Made by a program: the position numbers and the translations under genes. A stretch of DNA of 64,000 bases from NCBI GenBank assembly GCA_017165825.1, contig CM029385.1, forward strand, positions 3,658,398-3,722,397, read 5' to 3'. The DNA is from Hepsetus odoe (taxonomy: Eukaryota > Chordata > Actinopteri > Characiformes > Hepsetidae). Positions 26,362-34,645 of this stretch are shown piece after piece. How positions within the stretch are numbered: the stretch's first letter is position 1; every line of letters begins with the position of its first letter. Under the pieces are notes generated by a model, which was not told where the DNA came from, searched no databases, and worked only from the letters and a program-made list of their open reading frames with translations.

Positions 26362-29300
26362 GGACAGAGAAAGACTGATGTTTTGCCCGATCACGCTGCC
26401 TTGTTATACATGCTTCCCCACTCTCGTTCCAAGGTGACACCTCAGAACGTCTCTGGGTTTTTGATTATATTCCTCATGAAAAACAGAAGAGCAAAGAGAG
26501 GAAAATAACTCCTTGAAATATTCAGAAGGCTCTTTCTTGCCCACCAGATAAAAATGACACCGTACGCTCAGGAGAAACAAACAAAAGAAGGAACCAAACG
26601 TGCCGATGAATAGTTTTATCAGCACTGCAGCGTGCATACTAACAACATCATCAGTCATCGGTGCATGTAAATGTGCCACTGACAGGCTTTTACCTTCACA
26701 GAACCTTAAGGCGTGCATACCAAGGCCACAAATCAATCGACTGACAGCAGTCTAATGATGACGTTAGATAAAAACATGAGACATGGCGGTAAATTTGATA
26801 TGACATGGAATCATTTGAGCAGTTCTGATGGAAATGTTCATTCACGTCTCATGCTCCATGCTGCAGATTTCCTACTGGCAAGAAGTTCAATAACTAGAAA
26901 AGCACAAATGTCTAGTGACTGCAGTGAGACAGAATTATTGACCTTATGAAAAACGTAAACATGTTCTAAAGCCAAATTTAAATAGTTAAAACCTCACCTC
27001 CTCATGCATACATGGAAAACATAATACTGAAACATAGGCTACATAAACAGAACATCAAACATATTATAACAGATCTTAGTCAAGCAATGCTGGGCAGCAT
27101 AAATGAAACAAAGAAGCTCCAGCATGTGAGCATCTGCTCTTTGGTCAAGAGGAAAATGGATGATTTTGTGCATCAGAAGTGTAATGTCCATGTGCCAATT
27201 TAGTCAAACATTTTTCCAAACAAAAACATCCCACAAGGTTCCACTCTACGTTGGCGGTGTTCCATGCTCTTTGTGCAGTCTGACACACAATACATTTCAT
27301 CAGTTCAGGTGCTTGTTACGTTGAAGCTAAAAGAGCAGAGCTGCTGAAATCACTCATAATGAAACATTTCATAATAATGCAAGACAGGAAAAATGCTCAG
27401 TGCTAAATGAGAGACTTATGTGATGCACAAATGTGAGGAAACTAAAGCAAGTAAGCATAATTATCTTATATTATTAGGAGTTTCTGTGAGGGTCATGTTA
27501 TAACCGTAAGCTCAAACCCTCAGAGCCTAAAATCCGAGCTTGGCCAGTCGACGAGGAGTTGAACGCTGATTTCTGCCATTGCTAACTACAAACCTCATGG
27601 TGATAGTACAGCAATAACAAAGTCATCTTATTGCTTCATTTATGTTAAGTAAATAATGAAAAATAAGAGGCTACAATACTGGCTTCTACAGCAACATATG
27701 GTGTATAAATTTAGAATTGTTGCAGTACTTAAAATTAAGGATATTTATATTTTGGAGCACAAAAAAAATTCTAAACTATGATTTTCCAGAACTGGTATTT
27801 GGGTTTTCAAACAAAAATGCTATTCTAAATCTTTAAATTGCCATTTGGGCCAGGCCTAGTAATTATATGAGTAGGAAACATGCACGTGATTATACGGCAC
27901 AAATCTAACTTTAATATAAGAAATGTTCAAGATATACGACATGATCTTTATTTTAAGCATGTTCAGAAAAACAGTCAGGTTCTCAGGAATTCAGTTGAAC
28001 TTGAAACTGTTGAGAGCTGTTTTTTTACGGATGTCTGGGACTACTGTGCATAGTTGCAGCATGAGCAAGCACTTTCATTAGATATTTTTACTGTGTGCGT
28101 TTCTGCCCTCTTCCTTTTATACTATCAGATAGATCTGTCCATTCATAGGTCATTGTGGTTCTTCGTTTGTTCCCTCAACCCCATTAGCTACCATGGCAAC
28201 CACCCTACTTCAAATATTCTAAATCCCCCCCCTGCACAGTCCAATCGGATGAACATGAGCTTTCATCCCTTCCTTAACCTGTAACTCCAATCTGCACAAT
28301 AATGAGGCAGTCAAAGTGGGAGAGATTAGCCATTCACGAGCCACTGTACTGGAGAGAAAAGGCCCTTCTGAAACAGATTCTAGGAAAGTTCATGAGAAAG
28401 CAAGGCGATGTCACAGATGCACACGCTCAGTTTAACCAAATGTAATCAGTTGCACCATCAGGAATAGTTAAACATACAATAAGGAACAGGCAGGAATGAA
28501 TGAAACATCTGGGAGAAGTCCCAATAAGCACATTTTCTCTAAAGAGAGCTCAATAAGTAACCGCTAGTTAAGTTAGTAACTCTGTTTTGGGGTTTATATC
28601 ATTTACATTTACAGCATTTAGCAGACGCTCTTATCCAGAGCGACTTCCACGTCCTAACTACAGGGACAGTCCCCCTGGAGACACTCAGGGTTAAGGGTCT
28701 TGCTCTGGGACCCAATGCTGGGACTGCCAGAGGTGGGATTCAAACCTGGGACCTCTTGAGCCATAGGTCCATAGGCAAGTATCCTACCACTAGACCACCA
28801 CCACACATATCAAATCACACAGATATCTTCTATATCAGACATCTTCGGATTCATATGTGTGAGCTGATATAACCGGCTATCTGTGACTGCAGACTGATTC
28901 AAACAGTGAAAAAGGAAATAAAAGGTTGACTGCTAGGAATAAAAACCAAAAACATAATCATTTTTAACTACTAGAACAGTTACATTCATTTCAAATAAAT
29001 CCAATGTGCCATATCCATTCTTGCTGAGAGTTCAACACAGCAAAACTGGCTTCTCTTTCTCTCTCTGAGTGGATGGCTACATTAGCCTTCCTTCCTTCCG
29101 ATACTGCACAAGGCTATACACAATAACAGAATTGGCAGTTGGTGTGCTGAGTGTGCCAAGCTGTTTAATGATGTTTGAAAAAGTTTGAAAAGATGTCCAA
29201 TGTTTCATGCAACTTGTAGGAAGCATGTGCTTGCCTTCACCATCCCAGTAGCTAGTGGGTGAAACTGAACACAACTAAAATGATGAAAAATAAATGAAGC

Positions 29301-30695
29301 GTTTTTCAGTGTAGTCCACTAGGTTATTATTTGTGTCCTACCATCCCATTTTCAAACATTCCTGGATTAGCATAGCATTGATGATACTATTATCAATATT
29401 TACGTGCTGTGTTTATGGTATTTTTGTGCAACAGTTAGCCCTTAATATCCCCTGTGGTTCTTATTACAACTTCAAGTGACTTTGTTAAGATGTGACACTC
29501 TTTTTCATTTTAATGACAATCTTATCACTGAACTGTTAAGGGCTTTTTCATGGATATATTTAGTGTGCTTTCTGAGCCCAGTTCGTAAGTTCTTTTTGAA
29601 ATAAAAATCAACAGATAACTCTAGAGGAAAGACTTTTATCTTTTCGGGATGCTGAAATTATTATTTCCTGCTCTTCCTGCTCAGTCTTTGCTAAACGTGT
29701 GAGCAGCCATCAGTTGCCTTCATCAGAGCAATTAATAACATTTTCAAAAACCCTCATGTGAAGAGAATTCTTTAGATACTACAGACTGTATAATAAAAAA
29801 AAAATGTTTAAATCATACTTAACATTTTACTATATAAATGAAATCAGACCTTCAGATAAGTATTCTGAATTTTGGACACCTTGAAATCAGTATCTGTAAC
29901 GTTAAAATCTCTCGGGACCTGCATGAATGCGTTGCGAATTATTGCGCAATACTGATTTGCGCAAGTGTCAGATAGCTGAAACATTAAATTCCTGTCAAGT
30001 GCACATGGAGATTTTCATTCTGAGACCTAGCAAGGCTGGCCTCGCACTCTCAGAAAAGGAAAAAATGTCTGGTGTCTGATAAACGACAGAATTAACAGTT
30101 TGTGTTTTCCTCTAAGCACACAGGGCCACTTACAGTGCAGTTCAAAAAGATAAAATGACTAATTTGTTAACTCATATCAATGAGCTCTAATGGCAGTAAA
30201 TTATATCCATTAAACGCCAAAAGATTATATCATTTAAAAGCTTGAACATGAAAAGAGCTCTATAAAGTCGGTTATGCAAGCACATCCAGACGAGTCCTCC
30301 CTTGTGTCTCAGGTTGACTTCCACTGGGATTGTTTTATAGCTTCTCAACCAGGATTCGGCTGCCGTGTGTAAAAGCCTAATGAAGAAACCCGCAGAAACT
30401 GTTCTTTCACCCAGGACCTGTCTCAGTCAAAATCTAAGGGTAAATATGATGAAAATTATTCTATTAAGAGCTTTTTGGAAGCTGACAGACCTGCCAGGCT
30501 CCGACCCCACACTAACCTTTTGTAAACAATCTTAAGATCCCTCCATTCCAAGAAACTACACATCTTAGGCTTCCGAGCCAGGACGGTCTGCACCAACTCC
30601 CGTGTGATCTTCTTCTTCTCCTTATCGGAGAGAGGGACATACCACTTCTGCAGGCGCAGCTTCCCCTGCCTGCTGAAGAGCAGCATGAACTGCAT
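6922..30695 (-). CDS. ap1s2: AP-1 clathrin adaptor sigma-1B subunit, spliced gene
   Basis: Small (sigma) subunit of the heterotetrameric AP-1 adaptor, which links clathrin to cargo at the trans-Golgi network and endosomes. Coding exons on the minus strand are 30695-30517, 19189-19081, 18472-18335 and 6957-6922, with GT donors and AG acceptors and matching phases throughout, giving 153 residues. Residues 1-142 form the longin-like sigma fold and match human AP1S2 almost completely: the start [19 protein letters not shown] and [10 protein letters not shown] distinguish it from AP1S1, which reads LATSDKERKK. The last 11 residues come from an alternative terminal exon ([11 protein letters not shown]). 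The common ending with ETPRSVLEEIGLT was not found in the window and may lie to the left. Introns are 11.3 kb, 0.6 kb and 11.4 kb, rich in transposons. The gene is divergent from rs1. Confidence 0.93.
6958..6997. repeat. GA-rich simple repeat forming a splice-acceptor pyrimidine tract
   Basis: The plus strand is AGGGAG and GAGA repeats. Read on the minus strand this is CTCTCTCCCTCTCCCTCAG, the polypyrimidine tract directly in front of the ap1s2 terminal exon. Confidence 0.85.
7545..7785 (-). mobile_element. decayed Tc1/mariner transposon fragment
   Basis: On the minus strand the frame from 7767 begins [14 protein letters not shown], a degraded copy of the Tc1 transposase motif GGGSIMLWGCFS. 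The plus strand holds the matching DNA hallmark CACAGCATGATGCTGCCAC. Downstream similarity is patchy and interrupted by frameshifts. It is not functional. Confidence 0.65.
7905..8080 (-). mobile_element. RTE-type LINE 3' end fragment
   Basis: The minus strand encodes the C-terminal tail typical of RTE reverse transcriptases ([20 protein letters not shown], then [12 protein letters not shown]) and ends in the 3' sequence GGGGTCGCC / CGACCGCTCCCG seen in the other RTE copies of this window (5302-5697 and 36305-36925). It is strongly 5'-truncated, as is usual for LINE insertions. Confidence 0.85.
8967..9521. mobile_element. non-autonomous hAT-like transposon
   Basis: The left end is CAGTGGTCCTCACGA and the right end is TCCGTGGACCACTG, giving short inverted termini of the CAGTGGTCC type. 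The flanking octamers CTGTAAAG (8959-8966) and CTATAGAG (9522-9529) agree at 6 of 8 positions, consistent with an aged 8-bp hAT target duplication. The inside is AT-rich and encodes nothing recognisable. Confidence 0.65.
12717..13014. mobile_element. MITE with inverted termini
   Basis: The left end GCGTCTCAATTCAGATGCTG, followed by CATCCTTCGAAGG, is mirrored at the right by CCATCCTTCAAAGG and then ACGCTGCCCCTGAGACAC. The roughly 300-bp body has no coding potential. The superfamily is uncertain: similar fish elements carry GTCTCAATTC ends, but I cannot assign this to PIF/Harbinger or hAT from the sequence alone. Confidence 0.6.
15915..16114 (+). mobile_element. tRNA-derived V-SINE-type element
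   Basis: The head has Pol III promoter-like boxes (A-box-like GTGGTCTAGTGG, B-box GGTTCGAATCC at 15975-15985). The tail contains TCTGGATAAGAGCGTCTGCT followed by AAATG, the conserved core of vertebrate V-SINEs. It is a full-length-looking copy of about 200 bp. Related minus-strand copies are at 28602-28803, 32848-32997 and 46555-46675. Confidence 0.85.
17630..17900. mobile_element. short MITE of Tc1/mariner type
   Basis: The left end ACAGTACTGAGCAAAAGTTT and the right end CAACACTTTTGCACAGCACT are inverted repeats of the CAGTACTGTGCAAAAGTTTT family, also seen at 21709. The roughly 270-bp interior is AT-rich with no transposase frame. Confidence 0.6.
18335..18472 (-). CDS. ap1s2: ap1s2 coding exon 4 (residues 97-142)
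   Basis: The 138-bp exon lies between acceptor GGTGCAG and donor GTAAGC, phase 0 at both ends. It encodes [40 protein letters not shown] and ADLLQE, nearly identical to human AP1S2 (A for V in GGEVQ). This is the C-terminal helical half of the sigma fold. Confidence 0.95.
18473..19080 (-). other. ap1s2 intron between coding exons 3 and 4
   Basis: A 608-bp intron with donor GTAGGT and acceptor GCAG. Around 18775-18870 it has two direct copies of a TTTAATGCTGTGGCTGA-like motif, which resembles a MITE terminus. Nothing else was recognised. Confidence 0.7.
19081..19189 (-). CDS. ap1s2: ap1s2 coding exon 3 (residues 60-96)
   Basis: The 109-bp exon completes Arg60 and then encodes [20 protein letters not shown] and [16 protein letters not shown]. 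This is the invariant sigma-adaptin core, with EDQD typical of AP1S2 where AP1S1 has EGQD. The acceptor sits only a few bases from a (GT)n repeat on the minus strand. The donor is GTAGGT. Confidence 0.95.
19195..19221. repeat. (CA)n microsatellite at a splice acceptor
   Basis: About 13 CA units on the plus strand, (GT)n on the transcribed minus strand, end five bases before the exon 3 acceptor AG of ap1s2. Confidence 0.95.
21709..22190. mobile_element. foldback Tc1-like non-autonomous element
   Basis: It begins TACAGTACTGTGCAAAAGTT. The left arm (21757-21880) includes ACAAAATGCAAAGTGAGCGA and ATCAATATTTGGTGT. The right arm (22052-22181) is its near reverse complement, including ACACCAAATATTGATTTGCT and TTCTGAAAGCGTT. 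The arms are about 125 bp and the loop about 170 bp. The terminal sequence matches a widespread fish Tc1-like family with long inverted repeats whose transposase is missing here. The outer right end degenerates into an A-run. Confidence 0.8.
25190..25272. repeat. compound (CT)n(CA)n microsatellite
   Basis: CT units at 25190-25223 are followed by CA units at 25225-25272, uninterrupted. Long Ser-Leu and His-Thr frames across it are artefacts. Confidence 0.97.
26317..26359. repeat. (GT)n microsatellite
   Basis: About 21 uninterrupted GT units. Confidence 0.97.
28602..28803 (-). mobile_element. V-SINE-type element
   Basis: Minus-strand copy. It starts on the plus strand with ACATTTACATTTACAGCATT and TAGCAGACGCTCTTATCCAG (the V-SINE core reversed) and ends with the tRNA-like head CATAGGCAAGTATCCTACCA. 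The B-box reversed is GGGATTCAAACC. Very similar to 15915-16114. Confidence 0.85.
30517..30695 (-). CDS. ap1s2: ap1s2 first coding exon (residues 1-60)
   Basis: ATG (30695-30693) directly follows a TTCTCATCCCCTCAG acceptor, so the start codon is the first codon of the exon and the preceding exon is untranslated. It encodes [20 protein letters not shown] to DLKIVYK plus two bases of Arg60, with donor GTTAGT. The protein is indistinguishable from human AP1S2 over this stretch as far as I can recall it. An open frame extends upstream through the acceptor into the repeat, but it is intronic. Confidence 0.96.
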
Positions 30696-30737
30696 CTGAG
30701 GGGATGAGAACAGAGAAGAGGCGCCATGAAAAGAGCA

Positions 30738-30739
<2 letters not shown>

Positions 30740-30781
<42 letters not shown>

Positions 30782-31060
30782 CGATACAAGAACTGTGAAG
30801 GCCAGGTGGAAGAGGTAGACACAAGAGAAGAAAAAAGTGAGAGAGTAAACAGGGAAAGGGAAAGAGAGGAAGAAAGATGGGGAGAGAGACAGAGGGGAGA
30901 GGAGAGAGAGACAAATGCAGGACTAAAAGAAAGAGTGCCACACTTGAGAGAGGGAGAGAACGCGAGATGGGGGAGAGATAGTTGGGAGAGAGAGGGAGAG
31001 ATAAAAAGGAGGGGGGTGGGGTGAGAGAGGAAGACAGACAGATGGGAGACAGAGAGAAAT
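30740..31060. repeat. 320-bp polypurine tract with (GA)n core
   Basis: The plus strand is almost entirely purine, with (GA)n at 30740-30781 and then imperfect GAGA, GGGA and GAAAG runs to about 31060. It lies just upstream of ap1s2 coding exon 2, whose transcript strand is therefore polypyrimidine here. Frames rich in Glu-Arg are repeat artefacts. Confidence 0.9.
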
Positions 31061-31062
31061 AG

Positions 31063-31500
31063 AGGGATGTTCCTATTGGATGATAGTCAACTCTAGGCTT
31101 ATTTATCAGGAGAATTCAGAATTGCAGGGAAGGTACAAAAAGCAGGATTTCTGAGTTAACCAGATAACTTTAGCTTAAAGTTGAAGACTGTTCAAAAGGA
31201 ACACCCCCACCTCTCTCTGAGTTTGGGCCCAAGATAAAGAAATCCTGCTCTGATATGATCTCCGAGTTAGCCTGATTACTTAAGCCTGAAGTTGAGGAGG
31301 CATCTCTCAGCTCTTTGCCTGTTAGACAGACTTGAGTTTGGGTTTAAGTTCTCGTACTAAAATCCTGCATTGTTGAAGCCCTCCCCTGGAGGTCTGAGTT
31401 AGCTGGATAACTTCAACTCAAGTCTGTCCAATAGGGAACGAGCTGAGGGATGTTTTTATTGGTCAATCCTCAACTTTAGGCTTAAGTTATCTGGCTAATT
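31063..31500. repeat. cluster of short direct and inverted repeats, MITE-like
   Basis: GAGGGATGTTCCTATTGG at 31063 recurs as GAGGGATGTTTTTATTGG at 31445, with the following CAACTCTAGGCTTA / CAACTTTAGGCTTA also shared. A unit of the form GAGTTAACCAGATAACTT occurs as direct copies at 31153, 31264 and 31396 and inverted at 31470-31500. This resembles nested or tandem MITE termini. The family is not identified. Confidence 0.6.
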
Positions 31501-31754
31501 GAGAAATCCCACTTTGTGAAACACCCCCCAGTTTGTCCTCGAGAATCAGATATGAGCTCAAATGACACGGCGTGGACAGAAATCGGACTGTTTATCGATC
31601 ATTTCTAGAATTGTTCGTGTCTCGTTAGCCAAACCAGCTAACGGACACCAACGGTCGGAATGGAACGTTGGTCTACTTTTGCCACTTTCAAATTCCCAAC
31701 GGTTTTCCTCATTTCTTCTCCCAAAGGAGGAAATCCATCAAAAATGACTCTTAC

Positions 31755-31880
31755 CTTTACCTCGCGGCGTTAATTTTTATTCCCTCGGAATAACCGTCTG
31801 ACATGCCCCGCTCCTTCAGCGCTGCTAATCTCTGACTTTCCTCGTCGTGTTTTCTGCCTGACAGATACACAAAGCCGTCA
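31755..31880 (-). other. ap1s2: predicted non-coding exon 1 of ap1s2
   Basis: On the minus strand a GC-rich stretch runs into two overlapping donors: GCGAG followed by GTAAAG (exon end 31761) or AAAG followed by GTAAGA (exon end 31755). No start codon in frame with the main ORF is present, in keeping with the ATG beginning exactly at the next exon. An upstream ATG at 31804-31802 opens 15 codons (MSDGYSEGIKINAAR) and stops at TAA 31759-31757. The transcription start is not resolved. The right limit given is approximate. Confidence 0.5.
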
Positions 31881-31898
31881 GCTGACCCCTCGCCTTTC

Positions 31899-31986
31899 AT
31901 TGGCCGAAAGCTTTGTTTGGAGCGATCCAATTGGCCAATAAAAATCCGTTATCCCCGCCCACACCGCTTAGCATTGATCTGATTGG
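31899..31986 (-). promoter_or_regulatory. CCAAT-box cluster, likely ap1s2 promoter
   Basis: Five CCAAT pentamers lie in 88 bp: 31899-31903, 31930-31934 and 31982-31986 on the minus strand, 31927-31931 and 31935-31939 on the plus strand. A GC-box-like CCCCGCCC follows the plus-strand pair. The minus strand also has a weak TATA-like TTTTTATTGG. CpG density is locally raised between about 31.76 and 32.06 kb. This placement fits a housekeeping promoter just upstream of predicted exon 1. Confidence 0.55.
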
Positions 31987-32560
31987 ATTTTTCACGCGTC
32001 AGTCTACAGTGTGTCACGCCTCCTGGTAATGTTGTCTGAAGGATAACAGTGCGGCTCGATGGCTCCGGGCTGTGTTAGGAATAAGAAAGCAGTTATTAGG
32101 AAAAAAAAACAACAAGAAAAGGTCACGAAAAACATTAGTTTAATCTCCAGTGCGCTAACGCTGTAGGCAAAAGTGTTTATTGATAGCTATGAAATACTGT
32201 TTATCTTACATATACGTATTATAGGCCAGATCTTTTTTTTGTATTCAGGTAAAACTACATCACTCTTAAATAAACGACTTTAAATTAAACAGATGTCACT
32301 GTAATCTGTGTTCATGATAATGATTTCAACCTATTTTCGCCCCGTGAAAGAAAACTGAAGCGCCACAGCGCCATCTAGTGGCGCGTTATTTATTAGCCTC
32401 AGCGCCAACTGAACGCAGTGAGGGTAAAATGTAAGAATTTGCTGAACGACATATGATTCCGTTTGCATAAACACACCTTTAATAGCAAAAAGTTATCAAA
32501 TCAAATTATTAAAAAATATGAAACTATCGGAACACCTCTCTAAGAACACGTTTGTGTGCG

Positions 32561-32705
32561 AAAGTGAAAGTGAAAGTGACTACCTGCCATTGTGAAACAG
32601 CCCAGCACACAGCCTCTGCATTTAACACACACACACACACACACGTGCAGCAGGGGACAGCTTCTGAAAGGGAGCACTGATGGGGACCCTTGAGCAAGGC
32701 ACTGT
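32561..32705 (-). mobile_element. tRNA-SINE (GTGAAAGTGA-tail family), tail half
   Basis: Starts on the plus strand with AAAGTGAAAGTGAAAGTGAC and runs through TGCAGCAGGGGACAGC and GCACTGATGGGGACCCTTGA. This is the 3' part of the SINE family also found at 41672, 46251, 50991, 58923 and 59857, in minus orientation. A CA repeat has expanded inside it. Confidence 0.8.
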
Positions 32706-32847
32706 GCAAAACTCTGGAGACACCCTTCAACTCTTGAGATGACCCCTATTTTGCTGGGTTATCAGCTTGTTGTTGCAAAAAAACTGTTTCATGCCTTTCA
32801 AAACTGTCTTTACTTTGGCATATTTAATGGATAAAGGGGTTAAACAT

Positions 32848-32997
32848 TTGCAGCCACTCTTATCCAGAGCATCTTCCATGTCCTAATTGCAGGGACAGTC
32901 CCACTGGAGCTACTCAGGGTTTAAGGTGGTAGTGCTAGAGGTGGGATTCAAACCTGTGACCTCTTGATCCATAGGCAAGTAGCCTACCACTAGACCC
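32848..32997 (-). mobile_element. V-SINE-type fragment
   Basis: Contains CACTCTTATCCAGAGCATCT (core reversed), the GGGACAGTCCCACTGGAG block, and the tRNA-like head with CATAGGCAAGTAGCCTACCA, in minus orientation. It sits between two halves of another SINE family. Confidence 0.8.
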
Positions 32998-33003
32998 AGA
33001 CCC

Positions 33004-33123
33004 GCAGTGATGGGGACGGTACCTTGCTCAAGGGAAACTCAGGGCAACCTACTGGGTCTGGGATTCAAACCCTCAACCTTCCAGTCCTGGGACTTAGTCC
33101 TTAACCACTAAGCCACCCTGCCC
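33004..33123 (-). mobile_element. tRNA-SINE (GTGAAAGTGA-tail family), head half
   Basis: GCAGTGATGGGGACGGTACC, then CTCAGGGCAACCTACTGG, GGATTCAAACCC (B-box reversed) and TTAACCACTAAGCCACCCTG. This is the head half of the family whose tail half lies at 32561-32705, in the same orientation. The shared central block GATGGGGAC is present in both. Confidence 0.8.
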
Positions 33124-34400
33124 TTTCTTTCTACTGAAAGAAATGAACAGCAATGAAAAAAGAAGAGTTAGGATTCCTAACTAAAGGTACTGAAAGAACA
33201 CCTTTGAGGGGACCACCCCAGTGACACTGCAGACCCTTTTAACCGCTGACCAATCGGGAGCTGCCTATAGATAGTCCATGTTGTAGCTCTTTTAGCTGCA
33301 CTTCCCGACCATTTGTCTCAAGTTAATAACAGTTCCCACAGCCGTGGCTAATGCACTGCACAGAGAATGGCCAGGTGTGAGGTAATCATTCATCACCGCT
33401 GCAATACCACCGTGTGTGCATCTGCAAAACACCCCTGGGCATTCAGCCAAGCCTCTTCGGGAGAGTGTGTGCTCATTTTTCAAGTGACTGTACGCTTTCC
33501 CTGCGACAGTAATTGTGTTGTGCAAGATCCATCATAGTAAAATGAAATGCTTACGGTGGTTTTCCCAACGAGCCTGGCTCTAACCTTCCAGCTGCACTCC
33601 ATGCATTCACATCCCTGCTTTCCCCTCTGAGGCTTTATATGAAAAAGTTGAGGCCTTCTGAGTGTTCTCTGCACCTTAGATTGCTTTGAAAAGAACTCGT
33701 CCTACTTAATATACAGCTATAAATTGCTGGAAGATGAGCTGAGTCAGGCGTGCAAACAGGAGAGGCCGTTTCCTAACAATTGCAAAACAATTGAAAACAA
33801 TTGAAATGGAACAGACTTTAATGGTATCTTTACAGTAAATCCTTAAAATTTAAGCATAATTAAAGTCAGAGAGTGAAAGAAGTTTGAAATTAAATGCTCT
33901 GTATTAGAGAACGGTCATGCATTTAAATAATGATGCATAATAACATGAATAACACTACTAATAATAGTAACAATATGCAGCATACGGTATTTGAGATTCT
34001 TTAAATCTTATTTACATGAATATCTTGCCATTATTAAAAAGTGCTCATAAAAATGGCTTAAAAATACTTTTAAATTCCTGCTATTTATTCCTCGCCCATA
34101 CAAGATAGTCAATTAGAGCACAGGATGCAGACTAATATTAGCCAATCACAGTTCACCTCAGACCTCCACATGGAGAAGAGAGAAAAGAAGCTTGGATAAA
34201 GTTACTTATCTCAATAAATACCGTCAAAGCAACAAATACCGTTGTAATAAATATTCATACGATAAATAATATACAGATACTATTGGAATAAATACTAATA
34301 TGTTATAATAAAATACCCTCCCTGAGAAAATCCTGAGCTGAGCACATCGGATCAGCTTTTGTCCGTGGTTCTTTTCTGTGACCTGCACTGCGGACTTAAG

Positions 34401-34530
34401 TGCTGATGGTGTGGTTGACTTTGAGAGACACATGGAGAGAGAGAGGGCCAGAGAGAAAGCGGGAGCGTGGAAGAGATAAGGAGTATTATTGGATGAGATG
34501 AGCAGTGTGATTGTGGATTACAGTAATCTA
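34401..34530 (+). promoter_or_regulatory. candidate rs1 proximal promoter with photoreceptor-type motifs
   Basis: About 70-190 bp upstream of the rs1 start there is TGCTGATGG at 34401 (half-site like the NRL/MAF element), and GGATTA at 34515-34520 followed by TAATCTA at 34524, both CRX/OTX-type homeodomain cores. The human RS1 promoter is known to be CRX-responsive. Functional use here is inferred from short motifs only. Confidence 0.35.
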
Positions 34531-34590
34531 GCCTGCCTGCCTGAAGAGTGAGCTGTCCATCAGTCCAGCAGTCCAACACTCAACAGGAGG

Positions 34591-34645
34591 ATGGAGTCAA
34601 AGGCTCTGAGTGTGTTTCTGCTGACCACGCTGCTGTTAACTCAGG
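34591..34645 (+). CDS. rs1: rs1 exon 1 (signal peptide)
   Basis: ATG in the context CAACAGGAGGATGG encodes MESKALSVFLLTTLLLTQ plus one base, with donor GTAAAG. The hydrophobic core is a typical signal peptide. Phase 1 as in human exon 1, and one codon longer. Confidence 0.92.

Larger units (their letters stand above)
19222..30516. other. ap1s2 intron 2 interior
   Basis: This is most of an 11.3 kb intron. It holds the foldback element at 21709-22190, microsatellites at 25190-25272 and 26317-26359, and a V-SINE at 28602-28803. Open frames here, including the longest (24827-25300), are chance frames or read through simple repeats. No conserved exon was recognised on either strand. Confidence 0.65.
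32100..34400. other. intergenic region between divergent ap1s2 and rs1
   Basis: No coding sequence was recognised. It contains three SINE pieces (32561-33123), a short CA repeat at 32627-32644, and AT-rich unique sequence around 33.75-34.3 kb. Confidence 0.65.

Noticed and set aside
30704..31024. 106-codon frame rich in Glu and Arg
   Set aside because: Pure translation of the GA polypurine tract, antisense to ap1s2.
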